Notes: generated by a model not told the origin, from the letters alone. A DNA stretch of 64,000 nt from Candidatus Fimenecus excrementavium (GCA_018712805.1 DVGI01000038.1:1-64000); one strand, 5' to 3'. Positions 49,808-59,671 are shown, numbered from the stretch's first letter. Translations and numbers: made by a program.

Positions 49808-50348
49808 AACGAAAGGCTTTTTCACACTCACGCGCATGGTATCCGTCTCCGTAATGACCGCCTTTGCCGTGTTCGGGCGTATCGCGTTCGCCGCGATTCC
49901 GAACTTTAAACCGACTACGGCTATTGTCATTCTGTCGGGGCTTGCGTTCGGTCCGGCAACCGGATTTTTGACCGGCGCGCTTTCGGCACTTCTCTCCAAT
50001 TTTTACTTCGGACAAGGCCTTTGGACACCCGTGCAAATGCTTGCCTGGGGGCTTATCGGGCTTTTGTCCGGTTTGTTAACAAACTGTAAATTCATGAACA
50101 AACTCTGGAAAATCGCGGCTTTCGGCTTGTTCTCGGCTTTGCTTTATGGTATTATGTTAGATACATGGCACGTGCTTTTTTTCGTAAAAAGCTATACGTT
50201 AGAGGCCCTGCTTGCCACTGCCGGCGCTTCGGCACTGTTTAATTTTTCTCACGCGCTGTCTACGGTGTTGTTCCTTGCTTTTCTGGCAATGCCGTTTTTG
50301 CGCCGTGCAAAGCGTATCCGGCTGAAATATATGGATTTAGAAGGATAG
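49800..50348 (+). CDS. ECF transporter S component (probable cobalamin-specific)
   Basis: The 182-residue protein has six hydrophobic helices, with the N-terminal pattern RMVSVSVMTAFAVFGRIAF and PTTAIVILSGLAFGPATGFLTG typical of ECF S components. The first helix carries the Ala/small-residue face that contacts EcfT. It begins eight bases before the ATPase stop. Substrate specificity is inferred from the B12 riboswitch and the neighbours, not from S-component sequence. Confidence 0.88.
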   Translation: MTKTKGFFTLTRMVSVSVMTAFAVFGRIAFAAIPNFKPTTAIVILSGLAFGPATGFLTGALSALLSNFYFGQGLWTPVQMLAWGLIGLLSGLLTNCKFMNKLWKIAAFGLFSALLYGIMLDTWHVLFFVKSYTLEALLATAGASALFNFSHALSTVLFLAFLAMPFLRRAKRIRLKYMDLEG

Positions 50349-50351
50349 AGT

Positions 50352-51212
50352 ATGTTAATCTCCGAACAGTTAAAGGCAAAAGTGCAAACCACCTCGTTTG
50401 AGGTCTTCCCGCCGAAAAACAACGCGGCTTACGCGCCCGTAGAAGCGGCGGTAGACCGTCTTTCCGAATTCCGCCCGGATTTTATAAGCGTTACCTACGG
50501 CGCGGGCGGCGGCACTTCGGTAAACACCCCAAAAATCGCGTCCCATATTCAAAACGATTTGAAAATTCCCGCGCTCGCGCACTTGACCTGCGCGTCCTCC
50601 ACCAAAGCGCAGATTCACGAAATTGTGCTGGATTTGAAAGCCCGCGGGATTGAAAACATTTTGGCTTTGCGCGGCGATTTGCCCGAAAATTATCAGCCGG
50701 ACAATGACCACTACCGCTACGCCGGCGAGCTTGTCACGGCAATTCGCGAAATCGGCGGTTTTTCGGTCGGCGCGGCGTGTTACCCCGAGGGGCACGTCGA
50801 GTCTGAAAGCGCCGAAGCGGATCTTCGGCATTTAAAAGAAAAAGTGGACTGCGGCGCGGACTTTTTAATCACCCAAATGTTTTTCGACAACAGCGCGCTT
50901 TACAGCTTTTTATATCGCGCGCTGAAAATCGGGATTGACGTGCCTGTTATCGCGGGGATTATGCCCGTGATTAACCAAAAACAAATCCGCCGTTCCTGTG
51001 CGCTTTCCGGCACAACCTTGCCGTCGCGTTTCAAGGCGATGATTGATAAATTTTACGACAACCCCGAAGCCTTGCAGCAGGCGGGCATCGCCTATGCAAC
51101 CGAGCAGATTATCGACCTTATCTCGAACGGCGTCAACGGGATTCATATTTACACAATGAACCGCCCCGAGGTCGCCGGCGCGATTATATCGAATCTCTCG
51201 TCGATTTTGTAA
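50352..51212 (+). CDS. metF: Methylenetetrahydrofolate reductase
   Basis: The 286-residue TIM-barrel flavoenzyme has TSFEVFPPKN near the start, SVTYGAGGG (about residues 48-56), LTCASS, LALRGDLP (about 100-107) and the FLITQMFFDN block (about 170-179). It reduces 5,10-methylene- to 5,10-methyl... more precisely to 5-methyl-tetrahydrofolate, the methyl donor for B12-dependent methionine synthase. It starts four bases after the S-component gene and seems to be part of the riboswitch operon, which links cobalamin uptake to methionine metabolism. No metH is in the window. Confidence 0.94.
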   Translation: MLISEQLKAKVQTTSFEVFPPKNNAAYAPVEAAVDRLSEFRPDFISVTYGAGGGTSVNTPKIASHIQNDLKIPALAHLTCASSTKAQIHEIVLDLKARGIENILALRGDLPENYQPDNDHYRYAGELVTAIREIGGFSVGAACYPEGHVESESAEADLRHLKEKVDCGADFLITQMFFDNSALYSFLYRALKIGIDVPVIAGIMPVINQKQIRRSCALSGTTLPSRFKAMIDKFYDNPEALQQAGIAYATEQIIDLISNGVNGIHIYTMNRPEVAGAIISNLSSIL

Positions 51213-51216
51213 TCGT

Positions 51217-52107
51217 ATGTTCGGCTACGTCAAAGTTTGTAAACCGGAATTAAAAGTCCGGGAATACGAAGAATATAAAGCGGTTTATTGCACGCTTTGC
51301 CGCGTCATCGGTAAAGAATACGGGCAAACTTCCCGTGCGCTGTTAAACTATGACGCGACTTTTTATATTTTGCTTTGCGACTGCGCCGAAAGCGGCGAGG
51401 CCCCGCAATATCAAAAAGGGCGGTGCCGCTTTAATCCGGCAAAAATCTGCAATTATCAGGAAAACACCGGCGAAAGCTATTCCCGCGCAGCGGCGCTCAC
51501 CGTGATTTTGTCTTATCACAAGCTGCTCGACACGCTGCACGACAGTCGGTTTTTCAAAAGAGCCGCGGCCGCTGTTTTTTATCCGATTCTTCGCGTAAAA
51601 TATAAAAAGGCGAAAGCGAAATACCCTGAGTTCGCCGAAATCGCCGAAACGGCGATGCGCCGTCAAAGCGATTTGGAAGCGGAAAATTGCGCTTCCACCG
51701 ACAAGGCGGCGGACCCGTCCGCACAGGCGCTCGCCGATTTGTTTTCGCTTTATATTAAAGACCCGACGCAAAAGCGCGTGGTCGCGCGAACGACGTATTG
51801 CCTCGGTCGGTGGGTGTATTTGATGGACGCCTACGACGATATGCGCAAAGATTTAAAATCCAGCGCTTACAATCCGTTCTTGTTAAAATATAATGTAACA
51901 GACGAACCGGCGCTTGAAAACAACGAACTGCACGAAGCAATTTTGCGCTCGTTGCATATGTCCGCTAATGAAGCGGCAATCAGTTTTGATTTATTAGACG
52001 GCACGGTGCACCGCAGCGTGCTGGAAAATATACTTTATGACGGGTTGGAGGCACAGTGTGCCGCCGTCCGCCGGGCTTACACAGAGGTGAAACAAGAACA
52101 TGTCTGA
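51217..52107 (+). CDS. DUF5685 family protein
   Basis: The 296-residue protein begins MFGYVKVCKPELKVREYEEY with the CTLCRVIGKEYG block. It has further Cys in LLCDCAESG and CRFNPAKIC, then a helical region with HKLLDTLHDS and a conserved LGRWVYLMDAYDDM motif (about residue 200). This matches DUF5685, a clostridial family of unknown function. The acidic DAYDD and Asp-rich helices recall prenyl-transferase-like all-helical folds, but no reaction is proposed. It lies between metF and the J-like gene (overlap with the latter of eight bases). Confidence 0.82.
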   Translation: MFGYVKVCKPELKVREYEEYKAVYCTLCRVIGKEYGQTSRALLNYDATFYILLCDCAESGEAPQYQKGRCRFNPAKICNYQENTGESYSRAAALTVILSYHKLLDTLHDSRFFKRAAAAVFYPILRVKYKKAKAKYPEFAEIAETAMRRQSDLEAENCASTDKAADPSAQALADLFSLYIKDPTQKRVVARTTYCLGRWVYLMDAYDDMRKDLKSSAYNPFLLKYNVTDEPALENNELHEAILRSLHMSANEAAISFDLLDGTVHRSVLENILYDGLEAQCAAVRRAYTEVKQEHV

Positions 52108-52732
52108 CCCTTACGCATTTTTAGGCGTTGACCGCAACGCAACCGATGAACAAATTAAAGACGCTTACCGTGCGCTGGCGCGGAAATATCAGGACGACAG
52201 CTACGCGGCGGGTCCTTTAAAAGATGTTGCCGCCCAAAAAATGCGCGAGCTTGACGAGGCGTATGACGCGATTATGAATGAGCGCCGCGGGCAGGGAAAC
52301 GCTTCCGGCAGAAGCCAGTATCGCGGTTACACCAATTACGGCAACGCTTCTTATGACGCTTACAGCTACGGCGGTTCGCAGTTTTCCGATATTCGCGCGA
52401 AAATCAACGCCGGTCGAATCGACGACGCCGAAACCATTTTAGACGGTATTCCGCCCGCCCAGCGCAGCGCGGAGTGGTATTTCTTAAAAGGTCAGATTCA
52501 ACAGCGCCGCGGCTGGTTCGACGAAGCTTATAAAAATTATTCGTCCGCCTGTCAAATGGACCCGGGCAACCGGGAATATGCGGCGGCGTTTAACGCGCTC
52601 AACCAAAGCGCGCGCGGCGGTTACCGCGAGACCCGCGGGGGCGGCTGCAGCGCTTGCGATATTTGTTCGTCTTTGCTTTGTGCCGACTGCTGCTGTGAAT
52701 GCATGGGCGGCGATTTAATTCCGGGTTGCTGA
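52100..52732 (+). CDS. J-domain-like protein lacking HPD, with Cys-rich tail
   Basis: The 210-residue protein has an N-terminal J-like fold (residues 1-62: DPYAFLGVDRNATDEQIKDA, YRALARKYQDD and LDEAYDAI). The HPD tripeptide needed to stimulate DnaK ATPase is replaced by QDD. The middle has a TPR-like segment (AETILDGIPPAQRSAEWYFL and YKNYSSACQMDP). The C-terminus is very rich in Cys (CSACDICSSLLCADCCCEC). It probably acts as a scaffold or metal-binding adaptor, not a classical DnaJ. It overlaps DUF5685 and is five bases before the membrane protein gene. Confidence 0.8.
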   Translation: MSDPYAFLGVDRNATDEQIKDAYRALARKYQDDSYAAGPLKDVAAQKMRELDEAYDAIMNERRGQGNASGRSQYRGYTNYGNASYDAYSYGGSQFSDIRAKINAGRIDDAETILDGIPPAQRSAEWYFLKGQIQQRRGWFDEAYKNYSSACQMDPGNREYAAAFNALNQSARGGYRETRGGGCSACDICSSLLCADCCCECMGGDLIPGC

Positions 52733-52736
52733 GCTT

Positions 52737-53288
52737 ATGCAGAATTCATCTTACCGAAATTCCGCAAAAACGGCGCTCGGCGGGATTGTCGCCGCGCTGT
52801 CCGTCACATTGATGTTTTTGACCTCCGTCATTCCGACGCTCACCTATGCGCTGCCTGCCGCGGCGGGCATCCTGCTCGTTCTTATGGTGGTTGACGTCGA
52901 CAAAAAATGGGCGTTCGGGGTCTACGCCACCGTGAGCATTTTGTCCCTTTTGGTGCTTCCCGACAAAGAAGCTGCGGTGATGTATGTCTTTTTCTTCGGG
53001 CATTACCCGATTTTAAAAGCGATTTTAGAGGGTCGTTTGCACGGCGTTTTGCTTTGGGTGCTCAAATTTTTGGCGTTTAATGTTTCGGTCGTGCTCGCTT
53101 ACTGCGTGATTGTTTTTGTATTTCAGCTGCCGATTGAAGAAATGGAAGACTACGGCAAATGGGCGGTCTTGGGGCTTTTGGGCCTTGGCAACGTCGTGTT
53201 TGTGATTTATGACGTCGCGCTTTCGCGCCTTGTCACCCTTTATATGCTCAAATGGCGAAAAGCGTTTCGCAAAATCATGCGATTTTAA
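52737..53288 (+). CDS. Small integral membrane protein of unknown function
   Basis: The 183-residue protein has about five hydrophobic helices (about 13-32, 37-55, 60-80, 100-125, 140-160) and a basic C-terminus (LKWRKAFRKIMRF). The helix pattern with a short polar start resembles ECF S components or similar small membrane proteins, but no signature is clear. It ends the DUF5685-J-like set and is followed by a terminator. Its function is unknown. Confidence 0.7.
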   Translation: MQNSSYRNSAKTALGGIVAALSVTLMFLTSVIPTLTYALPAAAGILLVLMVVDVDKKWAFGVYATVSILSLLVLPDKEAAVMYVFFFGHYPILKAILEGRLHGVLLWVLKFLAFNVSVVLAYCVIVFVFQLPIEEMEDYGKWAVLGLLGLGNVVFVIYDVALSRLVTLYMLKWRKAFRKIMRF

Positions 53289-53290
53289 AA

Positions 53291-53319
53291 ACAGGTGCAT
53301 TTTTTGCGCCTGTTTTTTT
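53291..53319 (+). terminator. Terminator ending the cobalamin operon
   Basis: ACAGGTGC (53291-53298) pairs with GCGCCTGT (53306-53313) through one wobble, followed by T7. It is the first terminator seen after the riboswitch platform, so all eight genes between may be one transcript. Confidence 0.8.
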
Positions 53320-53328
53320 AGGTTTCCC

Positions 53329-53357
53329 TTTTCAAAGCGGTCTGATTGTGTTAAAAT
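53329..53357 (+). promoter_or_regulatory. Putative pyrE promoter
   Basis: TGTTAAAAT gives an extended -10 (TAAAAT 53352-53357); TTTTCA (53329-53334) is a weak -35 at 17 bp. Confidence 0.5.
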
Positions 53358-53387
53358 AAGGAAAATCCATAGGAGGCGTGTAAAATT

Positions 53388-53972
53388 ATGATCAGTCGTG
53401 AAAGAGTAGAAGCGATTTTAAAAGAAGCCGGTGTTTTGCAGGAGGGGCATTTCCTTTTGACCTCCGGCAGACATTCCAACCGTTATTTGCAGTGTGCAAA
53501 AATTTTCAGAAATACAAAATACAGCGAAGAACTGTGCGCGGCGCTTGCCGAAAAATATAAAGACGCGGGCGTGCAGGTTGTCATCGGTCCCGCAATGGGC
53601 GCCGTGCAAATGGCTTATGAAGTCAGCCGCGCTTTGCAGTGTGAAAACTTCTTCACCGAGCGCGACGAAAACGGCAAAATGGCGCTTCGCCGCGGCTTTG
53701 CCGTGGAACCGGGCGAAAAGGTGTTAATTGTTGAAGACGTCGTGACAACCGGCGGTTCCGTCAAAGAAGTGATTGACCTCGTCCGCGCGGCGGGCGGCGA
53801 CGTTGTCGGCGTCGGCTCGATTGTGGACCGCACCGGCGGCAAAATTGATTTCGGCGTACCGTTTAAAGCGGTCTATTCCGCCGACGTGACCTCCTGGGAA
53901 AAAGAGGACTGCCCGCTTTGCAAAGAGGGGAAACTCGAACTTGTCAAACCCGGCAGCCGTAAGGTAAAATAA
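53388..53972 (+). CDS. pyrE: Orotate phosphoribosyltransferase
   Basis: The 194-residue enzyme joins orotate to PRPP in UMP synthesis. FLLTSGRHSNRYLQCAKIF near the N-terminus and the PRPP loop VLIVEDVVTTGGSVKEVI (about residues 112-129) are canonical, and FFTERDENGKMALRRGF matches the catalytic loop. A C-terminal CPLCKEGK pair is also seen, as in clostridial PyrE. AGGAGG precedes the ATG. No other pyr gene is adjacent; radC follows after five bases. Confidence 0.93.
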   Translation: MISRERVEAILKEAGVLQEGHFLLTSGRHSNRYLQCAKIFRNTKYSEELCAALAEKYKDAGVQVVIGPAMGAVQMAYEVSRALQCENFFTERDENGKMALRRGFAVEPGEKVLIVEDVVTTGGSVKEVIDLVRAAGGDVVGVGSIVDRTGGKIDFGVPFKAVYSADVTSWEKEDCPLCKEGKLELVKPGSRKVK

Positions 53973-53977
53973 GCCCT

Positions 53978-54685
53978 ATGCAGGAAAAACAAAGCCATGC
54001 GCACGGCGGTCACCGGGCGCGGCTGAAAGCGCGATTTGTGCGCGAGGGGCTTTCGTCGTTTGAAGACCACAATGCGTTGGAACTGCTGTTATTTTACGCA
54101 ATTCCGCAGCGCGATACCAACGAATTGGCGCACCGGCTGATTTCTGAATTCGGTTCGCTTTCGGGCGTTTTGGACGCGAGCGTGGAAGCGCTGATGCGTG
54201 TGGACGGCGTCGGCGAAAATACCGCGGTGCTTTTACATATGCTCCCCGGTATGTTCGCAAAATATGAACAGGACAAAGTCCGAACGGACGCACTCGTGCT
54301 CAATTCCGCGCAGAAAGCAGGGGAATATCTTGTTTCCCTGTTTGTCGGGAAAACCACCGAAACGCTCATCGCCGTTTGCATGAACCACAAATGCAAAGTG
54401 ACCAATACCGTGGTTATTTCCGAGGGTACGCCCGACAGCACGCAAATCAACTTGCGCAAAATTGCCGAAGCGGCAATGCATTCGGGCGCGTCCACGGTTA
54501 TTTTGGCGCACAATCACCCCGCCGGCGTCGCGGCGCCGTCTGCCGCCGACATAGAGGCAACGCGCCATATTGTGATGACCCTTCGAAGCCTCGGTATCAC
54601 CGTAAACGACCATTTTATTGTCGCCGGAAAAGATTGGTTTTCTATGGCGACCAACAGCAAATTAAAGCGCATGTTCGGCGCTTGA
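53978..54685 (+). CDS. radC: RadC/JAB domain protein
   Basis: The 235-residue protein has a helix-hairpin-helix N-terminus (LMRVDGVGENTAVLLHML, about 73-90) and a C-terminal JAB/MPN domain. The zinc-metallopeptidase motif reads AHNHPAGVAAPSAADI (about residues 173-188). Once linked to DNA repair, RadC is now regarded as a protein of uncertain function. It starts five bases after pyrE. The metal motif is intact, so a metalloprotease or isopeptidase activity is possible. Confidence 0.93.
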   Translation: MQEKQSHAHGGHRARLKARFVREGLSSFEDHNALELLLFYAIPQRDTNELAHRLISEFGSLSGVLDASVEALMRVDGVGENTAVLLHMLPGMFAKYEQDKVRTDALVLNSAQKAGEYLVSLFVGKTTETLIAVCMNHKCKVTNTVVISEGTPDSTQINLRKIAEAAMHSGASTVILAHNHPAGVAAPSAADIEATRHIVMTLRSLGITVNDHFIVAGKDWFSMATNSKLKRMFGA

Positions 54686-54690
54686 CAAAA

Positions 54691-54721
54691 AGAATCTGCG
54701 GCGGCGCTGCGGATTCTTTTT
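54691..54721 (+). terminator. Terminator after radC
   Basis: AGAATCTGC (54691-54699) pairs with GCGGATTCT (54709-54717) through one wobble, followed by TTTTT. Confidence 0.75.
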
Positions 54722-54779
54722 CACTTTTCACATATCCTGTAAACAGGTGGTTTTCTGTGCGCAAAACACGGGAAATCGG

Positions 54780-54808
54780 TTGACAAAGCGCGCAAAACGC
54801 GGTATAGT
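54780..54808 (+). promoter_or_regulatory. uvrBA promoter
   Basis: TTGACA (54780-54785), 17 bp and TATAGT (54803-54808), about 48 bp before uvrB. Confidence 0.9.
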
Positions 54809-54813
54809 ATCAA

Positions 54814-54827
54814 AGAACAAATGTTCT
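54814..54827 (+). promoter_or_regulatory. LexA (SOS) box
   Basis: A perfect palindrome AGAACAAATGTTCT matches the Gram-positive LexA consensus core GAAC-N4-GTTC. It overlaps the expected transcription start, just after the -10. The uvrBA operon should be induced by DNA damage. Confidence 0.88.
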
Positions 54828-54855
54828 AAAATCGTGTATTTTCGGAGTCTCTCGT

Positions 54856-56823
54856 ATGGAAGAACAAAGATTTAAACTGCACGCGCCCTATAAGCCCACC
54901 GGCGACCAGCCGCAGGCGATTGAAGCGTTAAGCGAGGGCGTGAAAAAAGGCTATAAAGAACAAACGCTGCTCGGCGTAACCGGTTCGGGAAAGACATTTA
55001 CTATGGCCAATATTATTGAAAAGGTCCAGCGCCCGACGCTTGTGTTGGCGCACAATAAAACCCTGGCGGCGCAGCTTTGCTCTGAGTTTAAAGAGTTTTT
55101 CCCCGAAAACGCAGTGGAATATTTCGTCTCTTATTATGATTATTACCAGCCCGAAGCTTATATCCCGACGACCGATACCTATATTGAAAAAGATTCCGCC
55201 ATCAATGATGAAATCGATAAACTGCGCCACTCGGCGACCTCCGCGCTGTCGGAACGGCGCGACGTCATCATCGTGGCGAGCGTGTCGTGCATATACACTT
55301 TGGGCGACCCGATTGATTACCGCAACATGGTGATTTCCCTGCGGCAGGGGATGCAGAAAGACCGCGACGAGCTTTTGCGAAAGCTTGTGGAAATCCAATA
55401 CGAGCGCAACGATATTAACTTCGTGCGTAACAAATTCCGCGTGCGCGGCGACGTGGTGGAAATCTTCCCTGTGTATTCGAACGACACCGCCATTCGCGTC
55501 GAGTTTTTCGGCGATGAAATTGACCGCATTTGTGAAATCAACGCCCTAACGGGGCAGGTGAAAAACGTCGTGTCCCACGTCGCCATTTACCCGGCGTCGC
55601 ACTATGTCGTCTCGCCGGACAAGCTCGAAAAGGCGATTGAAGAAATTTTGACGGAAATGGAAGAGCGCGTCGCGTATTTCACCAAAGAGGGCAAACTCTT
55701 AGAAGCCCAGCGCATCCGCCAGCGCACCGAATACGATATGGAAATGCTCCGCGAAACCGGCTTTTGTAAGGGAATTGAAAACTATTCCCGCGTGATGTCC
55801 GGCCGCGCGCCCGGCTCTGCGCCCTTTACGCTTTTAGATTATTTCCCAAAAGATTTCCTGTTGTTTGTCGACGAATCCCACGTCACACTCCCGCAAGTGC
55901 GTGGCATGTACGGCGGCGATCGTTCGAGAAAGGAATCTCTTGTGGATTTCGGCTTCCGGCTGCCGTCAGCGTTCGATAACCGACCGCTGACCTTTGACGA
56001 GTTTTACGCGCGCGTCGGGCAAAAGATATTTGTCAGCGCCACGCCCGGCGACTTTGAACGCGAAAAGAGCGTCCAAATCGTCGAACAGGTGATTCGCCCC
56101 ACCGGGCTTTTGGACCCGGAAATCTTCGTCCGCCCGACAGAAGGGCAAATCGAAGACCTCATTTCAGAAATCCGCCTGCGTACTGAAAAAGGCGAGCGCG
56201 TGCTCGTCACAACACTGACGAAAAAAATGGCGGAAAATTTAACCGACTTTTTAGACAGTCACGACGTCAAAGTTCGCTATATGCATTACGACATCGATAC
56301 GATTGAGCGTATGGAAATCATCCGCGATTTGCGGCTCGGCGAATTTGACGTGCTCGTCGGCATTAACCTTTTGCGTGAGGGGCTCGACATTCCCGAAGTT
56401 TCCCTCGTCGCCATTCTCGACGCGGACAAAGAAGGTTTCCTGCGTTCTGAAACATCTCTTGTGCAGACCATCGGCCGCGCCGCGCGAAACGCCCACGGCG
56501 AAGTCATTATGTATGCCGACAGTGTCACGCCGTCTATGGAGCGCGCCATTGAAGAAACCGTCCGCCGCCGCGAAAAGCAGATGCGGTATAACGAGGAACA
56601 CGGCATTATTCCGAAAACCATTCAAAAAGACGTGCGCGAGATTTTGGAAATTTCTTCCCACTCCGACGACAAGAAACCCAGAAAGCGCCTGAGCGAACGC
56701 GAACGCCAGGAAATGATTGTAAAACTGACAGCGGAAATGAAAGCCGCTTCCAAGCTATTGGAATTTGAGCACGCCGCCATGCTTCGCGACAGAATCAAAG
56801 AGCTCAAAGAAAGGAAACGCTGA
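54856..56823 (+). CDS. uvrB: Excinuclease ABC subunit B
   Basis: The 655-residue helicase-like damage-verification subunit has [12 protein letters not shown] (Walker A, about 39-50), the beta-hairpin [20 protein letters not shown], helicase motifs DESHVTLPQ and [12 protein letters not shown], and the C-terminal UVR domain. Length is normal. It partners with UvrA (next gene) and UvrC (not in the window). It is directly under the LexA box. The stop overlaps the uvrA ATG (TGATG). Confidence 0.97.
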   Translation: MEEQRFKLHAPYKPTGDQPQAIEALSEGVKKGYKEQTLLGVTGSGKTFTMANIIEKVQRPTLVLAHNKTLAAQLCSEFKEFFPENAVEYFVSYYDYYQPEAYIPTTDTYIEKDSAINDEIDKLRHSATSALSERRDVIIVASVSCIYTLGDPIDYRNMVISLRQGMQKDRDELLRKLVEIQYERNDINFVRNKFRVRGDVVEIFPVYSNDTAIRVEFFGDEIDRICEINALTGQVKNVVSHVAIYPASHYVVSPDKLEKAIEEILTEMEERVAYFTKEGKLLEAQRIRQRTEYDMEMLRETGFCKGIENYSRVMSGRAPGSAPFTLLDYFPKDFLLFVDESHVTLPQVRGMYGGDRSRKESLVDFGFRLPSAFDNRPLTFDEFYARVGQKIFVSATPGDFEREKSVQIVEQVIRPTGLLDPEIFVRPTEGQIEDLISEIRLRTEKGERVLVTTLTKKMAENLTDFLDSHDVKVRYMHYDIDTIERMEIIRDLRLGEFDVLVGINLLREGLDIPEVSLVAILDADKEGFLRSETSLVQTIGRAARNAHGEVIMYADSVTPSMERAIEETVRRREKQMRYNEEHGIIPKTIQKDVREILEISSHSDDKKPRKRLSERERQEMIVKLTAEMKAASKLLEFEHAAMLRDRIKELKERKR

Positions 56824-59654
56824 TGGCAAGCAAAGATATTATTATTAAAGGTGCGCGCGAGCACAATTTGAAAAATATAGACGTCCGAATCCCGCGCGAC
56901 AAGCTGGTGGTGCTCACCGGGCTTTCGGGCTCGGGCAAATCGTCTCTTGCGTTTGACACGATTTATGCCGAGGGTCAGCGCCGCTACGTCGAGTCGCTGT
57001 CGTCCTATGCGCGCCAGTTTTTGGGGCAAATGGAAAAACCGAACGTCGATTCGATTGACGGGCTTTCCCCGGCAATTTCCATTGACCAGAAAACTACCTC
57101 CAAAAACCCGCGTTCCACCGTCGGAACGGTGACGGAAATTTACGACTACCTGCGCCTTTTGTATGCGCGCGTCGGGATTCCGCATTGCCCGATTTGCGGG
57201 CGGGAAATCATCCGCCAGTCGGTGGACAGCATCGTGGACCGCGTGCTTTCGATGGAAAAGGGCACGAAAGTCCAGATTATGGCGCCGGTCGTCCGCGGGC
57301 GAAAAGGCGAGCATCAGAAAGAACTGGACGCGGCGCGACGGTCGGGCTTTGTGCGCGTGCGCGTGGACGGCAATCTTTATGATTTGTCGGAAGAAATCAA
57401 ATTGGAAAAAAATAACAAACACAATATCGAGGTTGTGGTGGACCGCTTGGTGATTGCGCCGGAAATCCGCAGCCGCTTGGCGGATTCGATTGAAACCGCC
57501 ACCGCGCTTACAAACGGCACGGTGATTGTCAATGTGCTCGGCGGCGAAGATTTGCTGTTCTCCCAGAATTACGCCTGCCCCGAACACGATATTTCCGTCG
57601 ATGAACTGACGCCGCGGATGTTCTCGTTCAACAATCCGTTCGGCGCGTGCGAAACCTGTACAGGGCTCGGCGTGTTCTTAAAAGTCGACCCCGATTTGAT
57701 TATCCCCAACAAAAAACTTTCGATTCGTGACGGCGCAATCCGCGCGAGCGGCTGGTCGAACGCCGAGGGCGGCACGATTGCCCAAATGTATTACGAAGCG
57801 CTCGGCAAAAAATACGGCTTTACGCTCGACACGCCGATTTGCGACTTTTCCAAAAAAGCGCTCGATGCGCTGCTCTACGGCACCAAAGGGCAAAAACTCA
57901 AAATGGAGCGAAAAAACGTCTATGGCACCGGCAGTTACGACGCACCGTTTGAGGGCATCGTCAACAATATGGAGCGCCGCTATAAAGAGTCTACAAGCGA
58001 CTGGGCGCGCTGGGAAATTGAACAGGTGATGAAAGCCTGCGACTGCCCCGACTGCCACGGCGCGCGTTTAAAGCCGGTGTCCCTCGGCGTTACAGTCGGC
58101 GGGATAAATATTTACGACTTTACCAAAATGTCGATTACCAAAGAGCTCGCCTTTTTGGATACGTTAAAATTGTCTCCGCGCGAACAGTTAATCGCCGAAC
58201 AGATTTTGAAAGAAATCCGAAGCCGCTTACAGTTCCTAGTGAGCGTCGGGCTCGAATACCTCACCCTTGCGCGTTCTTCCGGCACACTGTCCGGCGGCGA
58301 AAGCCAGCGTATCCGCCTTGCGACGCAAATCGGCTCGTCGTTAATGGGCGTTTTGTATATCCTTGACGAACCGAGCATCGGGCTTCATCAGCGCGACAAC
58401 GAAAAACTGCTCGGCACGTTAAAACACCTGCGCGACCTCGGCAATACGCTGATTGTCGTCGAGCATGACGAAGACACCATGTACGCCGCCGACTATATCG
58501 TGGACATCGGCCCCGGCGCCGGCGTGCACGGCGGCAACGTGGTCTGCGCCGGAACGGTGGAGGACATCAAAGCCTGCCCGGATTCTATTACAGGGCAGTA
58601 TTTAAGCGGCAAACGCAAAATCCTCGTGCCCGAAAAACGGCGCCCCGGCAACGGCAAAGAATTGATTGTGCGCAAGGCGGCGGAAAACAACTTAAAAAAT
58701 ATTGACGTCCATTTCCCGTTGGGCAAATTCATTGCCGTCACCGGCGTTTCCGGCTCCGGCAAATCGTCGCTGGTCAACGAAATTCTCTACAAACGTCTTG
58801 CCAATGAATTAAACGGCGCGAAAAAACCGATGGGCAAGCACAAGGATATTTTAGGGCTCGAAAACCTCGACAAGGTTGTCGATATTGACCAGTCGCCCAT
58901 AGGCCGCACCCCGCGGTCGAACCCCGCGACTTACACCGGCGTGTTTACCGATATCCGCAACCTGTTCGCCCAAACGCAGGACGCGAAAATGCGCGGTTTT
59001 TCCCCGAGCCGGTTCTCGTTCAACGTCAAAGGCGGGCGCTGTGAAGCCTGTCAGGGCGACGGCATTGTGAAAATCGAAATGCATTTCTTGGCCGATATTT
59101 ATGTGCCCTGTGACGTCTGTAAGGGCGCGCGCTTCAACCGAGAAACGCTCGAGGTCAAATACAAGGGCAAGTCGATTTACGACGTGCTGGAAATGACCGT
59201 CGAAGAGGCGATGCAGTTCTTCGAGCCGATTCCGAAAATCTACCGCAAGCTGAAAACGATTTATGACGTGGGCTTGGGCTACGTCAAACTCGGTCAGCCG
59301 GCAACCACGCTTTCCGGCGGCGAGGCACAGCGCGTGAAGCTCTCGACTGAGCTTTCCCGCCGCGCAACAGGCCGCACGATTTACATTTTGGACGAGCCGA
59401 CTACCGGCCTGCACACCGCTGACGTGCACCGCCTGATTGACGTTTTGCAAAAACTCGTGGACGGCGGCAATACCGTGGTCGTGATTGAGCACAATCTCGA
59501 CGTGATTAAGGTTGCCGACCATATTATTGACTTGGGTCCCGAGGGCGGCGACAACGGCGGCACGATTGTCGCCGAAGGCACGCCCGAAGAAGTTGCCAAG
59601 TGTAAAAAATCCTACACCGGCCGCTATTTAAAGCCCTTGTTGGAGAAAAAATAA
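56823..59654 (+). CDS. uvrA: Excinuclease ABC subunit A
   Basis: The 943-residue protein has two ABC-type ATPase modules (Walker [11 protein letters not shown] near 32 and [10 protein letters not shown] near 640) and signatures [12 protein letters not shown] and [12 protein letters not shown]. Zinc modules appear as CPICGRE (first) and CEACQGDG with CDVC (about 740-765). It recognises helix-distorting lesions and loads UvrB. Translation is coupled to uvrB. It is not followed by uvrC here. Confidence 0.97.
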   Translation: MASKDIIIKGAREHNLKNIDVRIPRDKLVVLTGLSGSGKSSLAFDTIYAEGQRRYVESLSSYARQFLGQMEKPNVDSIDGLSPAISIDQKTTSKNPRSTVGTVTEIYDYLRLLYARVGIPHCPICGREIIRQSVDSIVDRVLSMEKGTKVQIMAPVVRGRKGEHQKELDAARRSGFVRVRVDGNLYDLSEEIKLEKNNKHNIEVVVDRLVIAPEIRSRLADSIETATALTNGTVIVNVLGGEDLLFSQNYACPEHDISVDELTPRMFSFNNPFGACETCTGLGVFLKVDPDLIIPNKKLSIRDGAIRASGWSNAEGGTIAQMYYEALGKKYGFTLDTPICDFSKKALDALLYGTKGQKLKMERKNVYGTGSYDAPFEGIVNNMERRYKESTSDWARWEIEQVMKACDCPDCHGARLKPVSLGVTVGGINIYDFTKMSITKELAFLDTLKLSPREQLIAEQILKEIRSRLQFLVSVGLEYLTLARSSGTLSGGESQRIRLATQIGSSLMGVLYILDEPSIGLHQRDNEKLLGTLKHLRDLGNTLIVVEHDEDTMYAADYIVDIGPGAGVHGGNVVCAGTVEDIKACPDSITGQYLSGKRKILVPEKRRPGNGKELIVRKAAENNLKNIDVHFPLGKFIAVTGVSGSGKSSLVNEILYKRLANELNGAKKPMGKHKDILGLENLDKVVDIDQSPIGRTPRSNPATYTGVFTDIRNLFAQTQDAKMRGFSPSRFSFNVKGGRCEACQGDGIVKIEMHFLADIYVPCDVCKGARFNRETLEVKYKGKSIYDVLEMTVEEAMQFFEPIPKIYRKLKTIYDVGLGYVKLGQPATTLSGGEAQRVKLSTELSRRATGRTIYILDEPTTGLHTADVHRLIDVLQKLVDGGNTVVVIEHNLDVIKVADHIIDLGPEGGDNGGTIVAEGTPEEVAKCKKSYTGRYLKPLLEKK

Positions 59655-59671
59655 ATATAAAAACAAAAAGC

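Noticed and set aside
52100..52732. Calling the J-like protein DnaJ
   Set aside because: HPD is replaced by QDD, and the Gly/Phe region and CxxCxGxG zinc repeats of DnaJ are missing.
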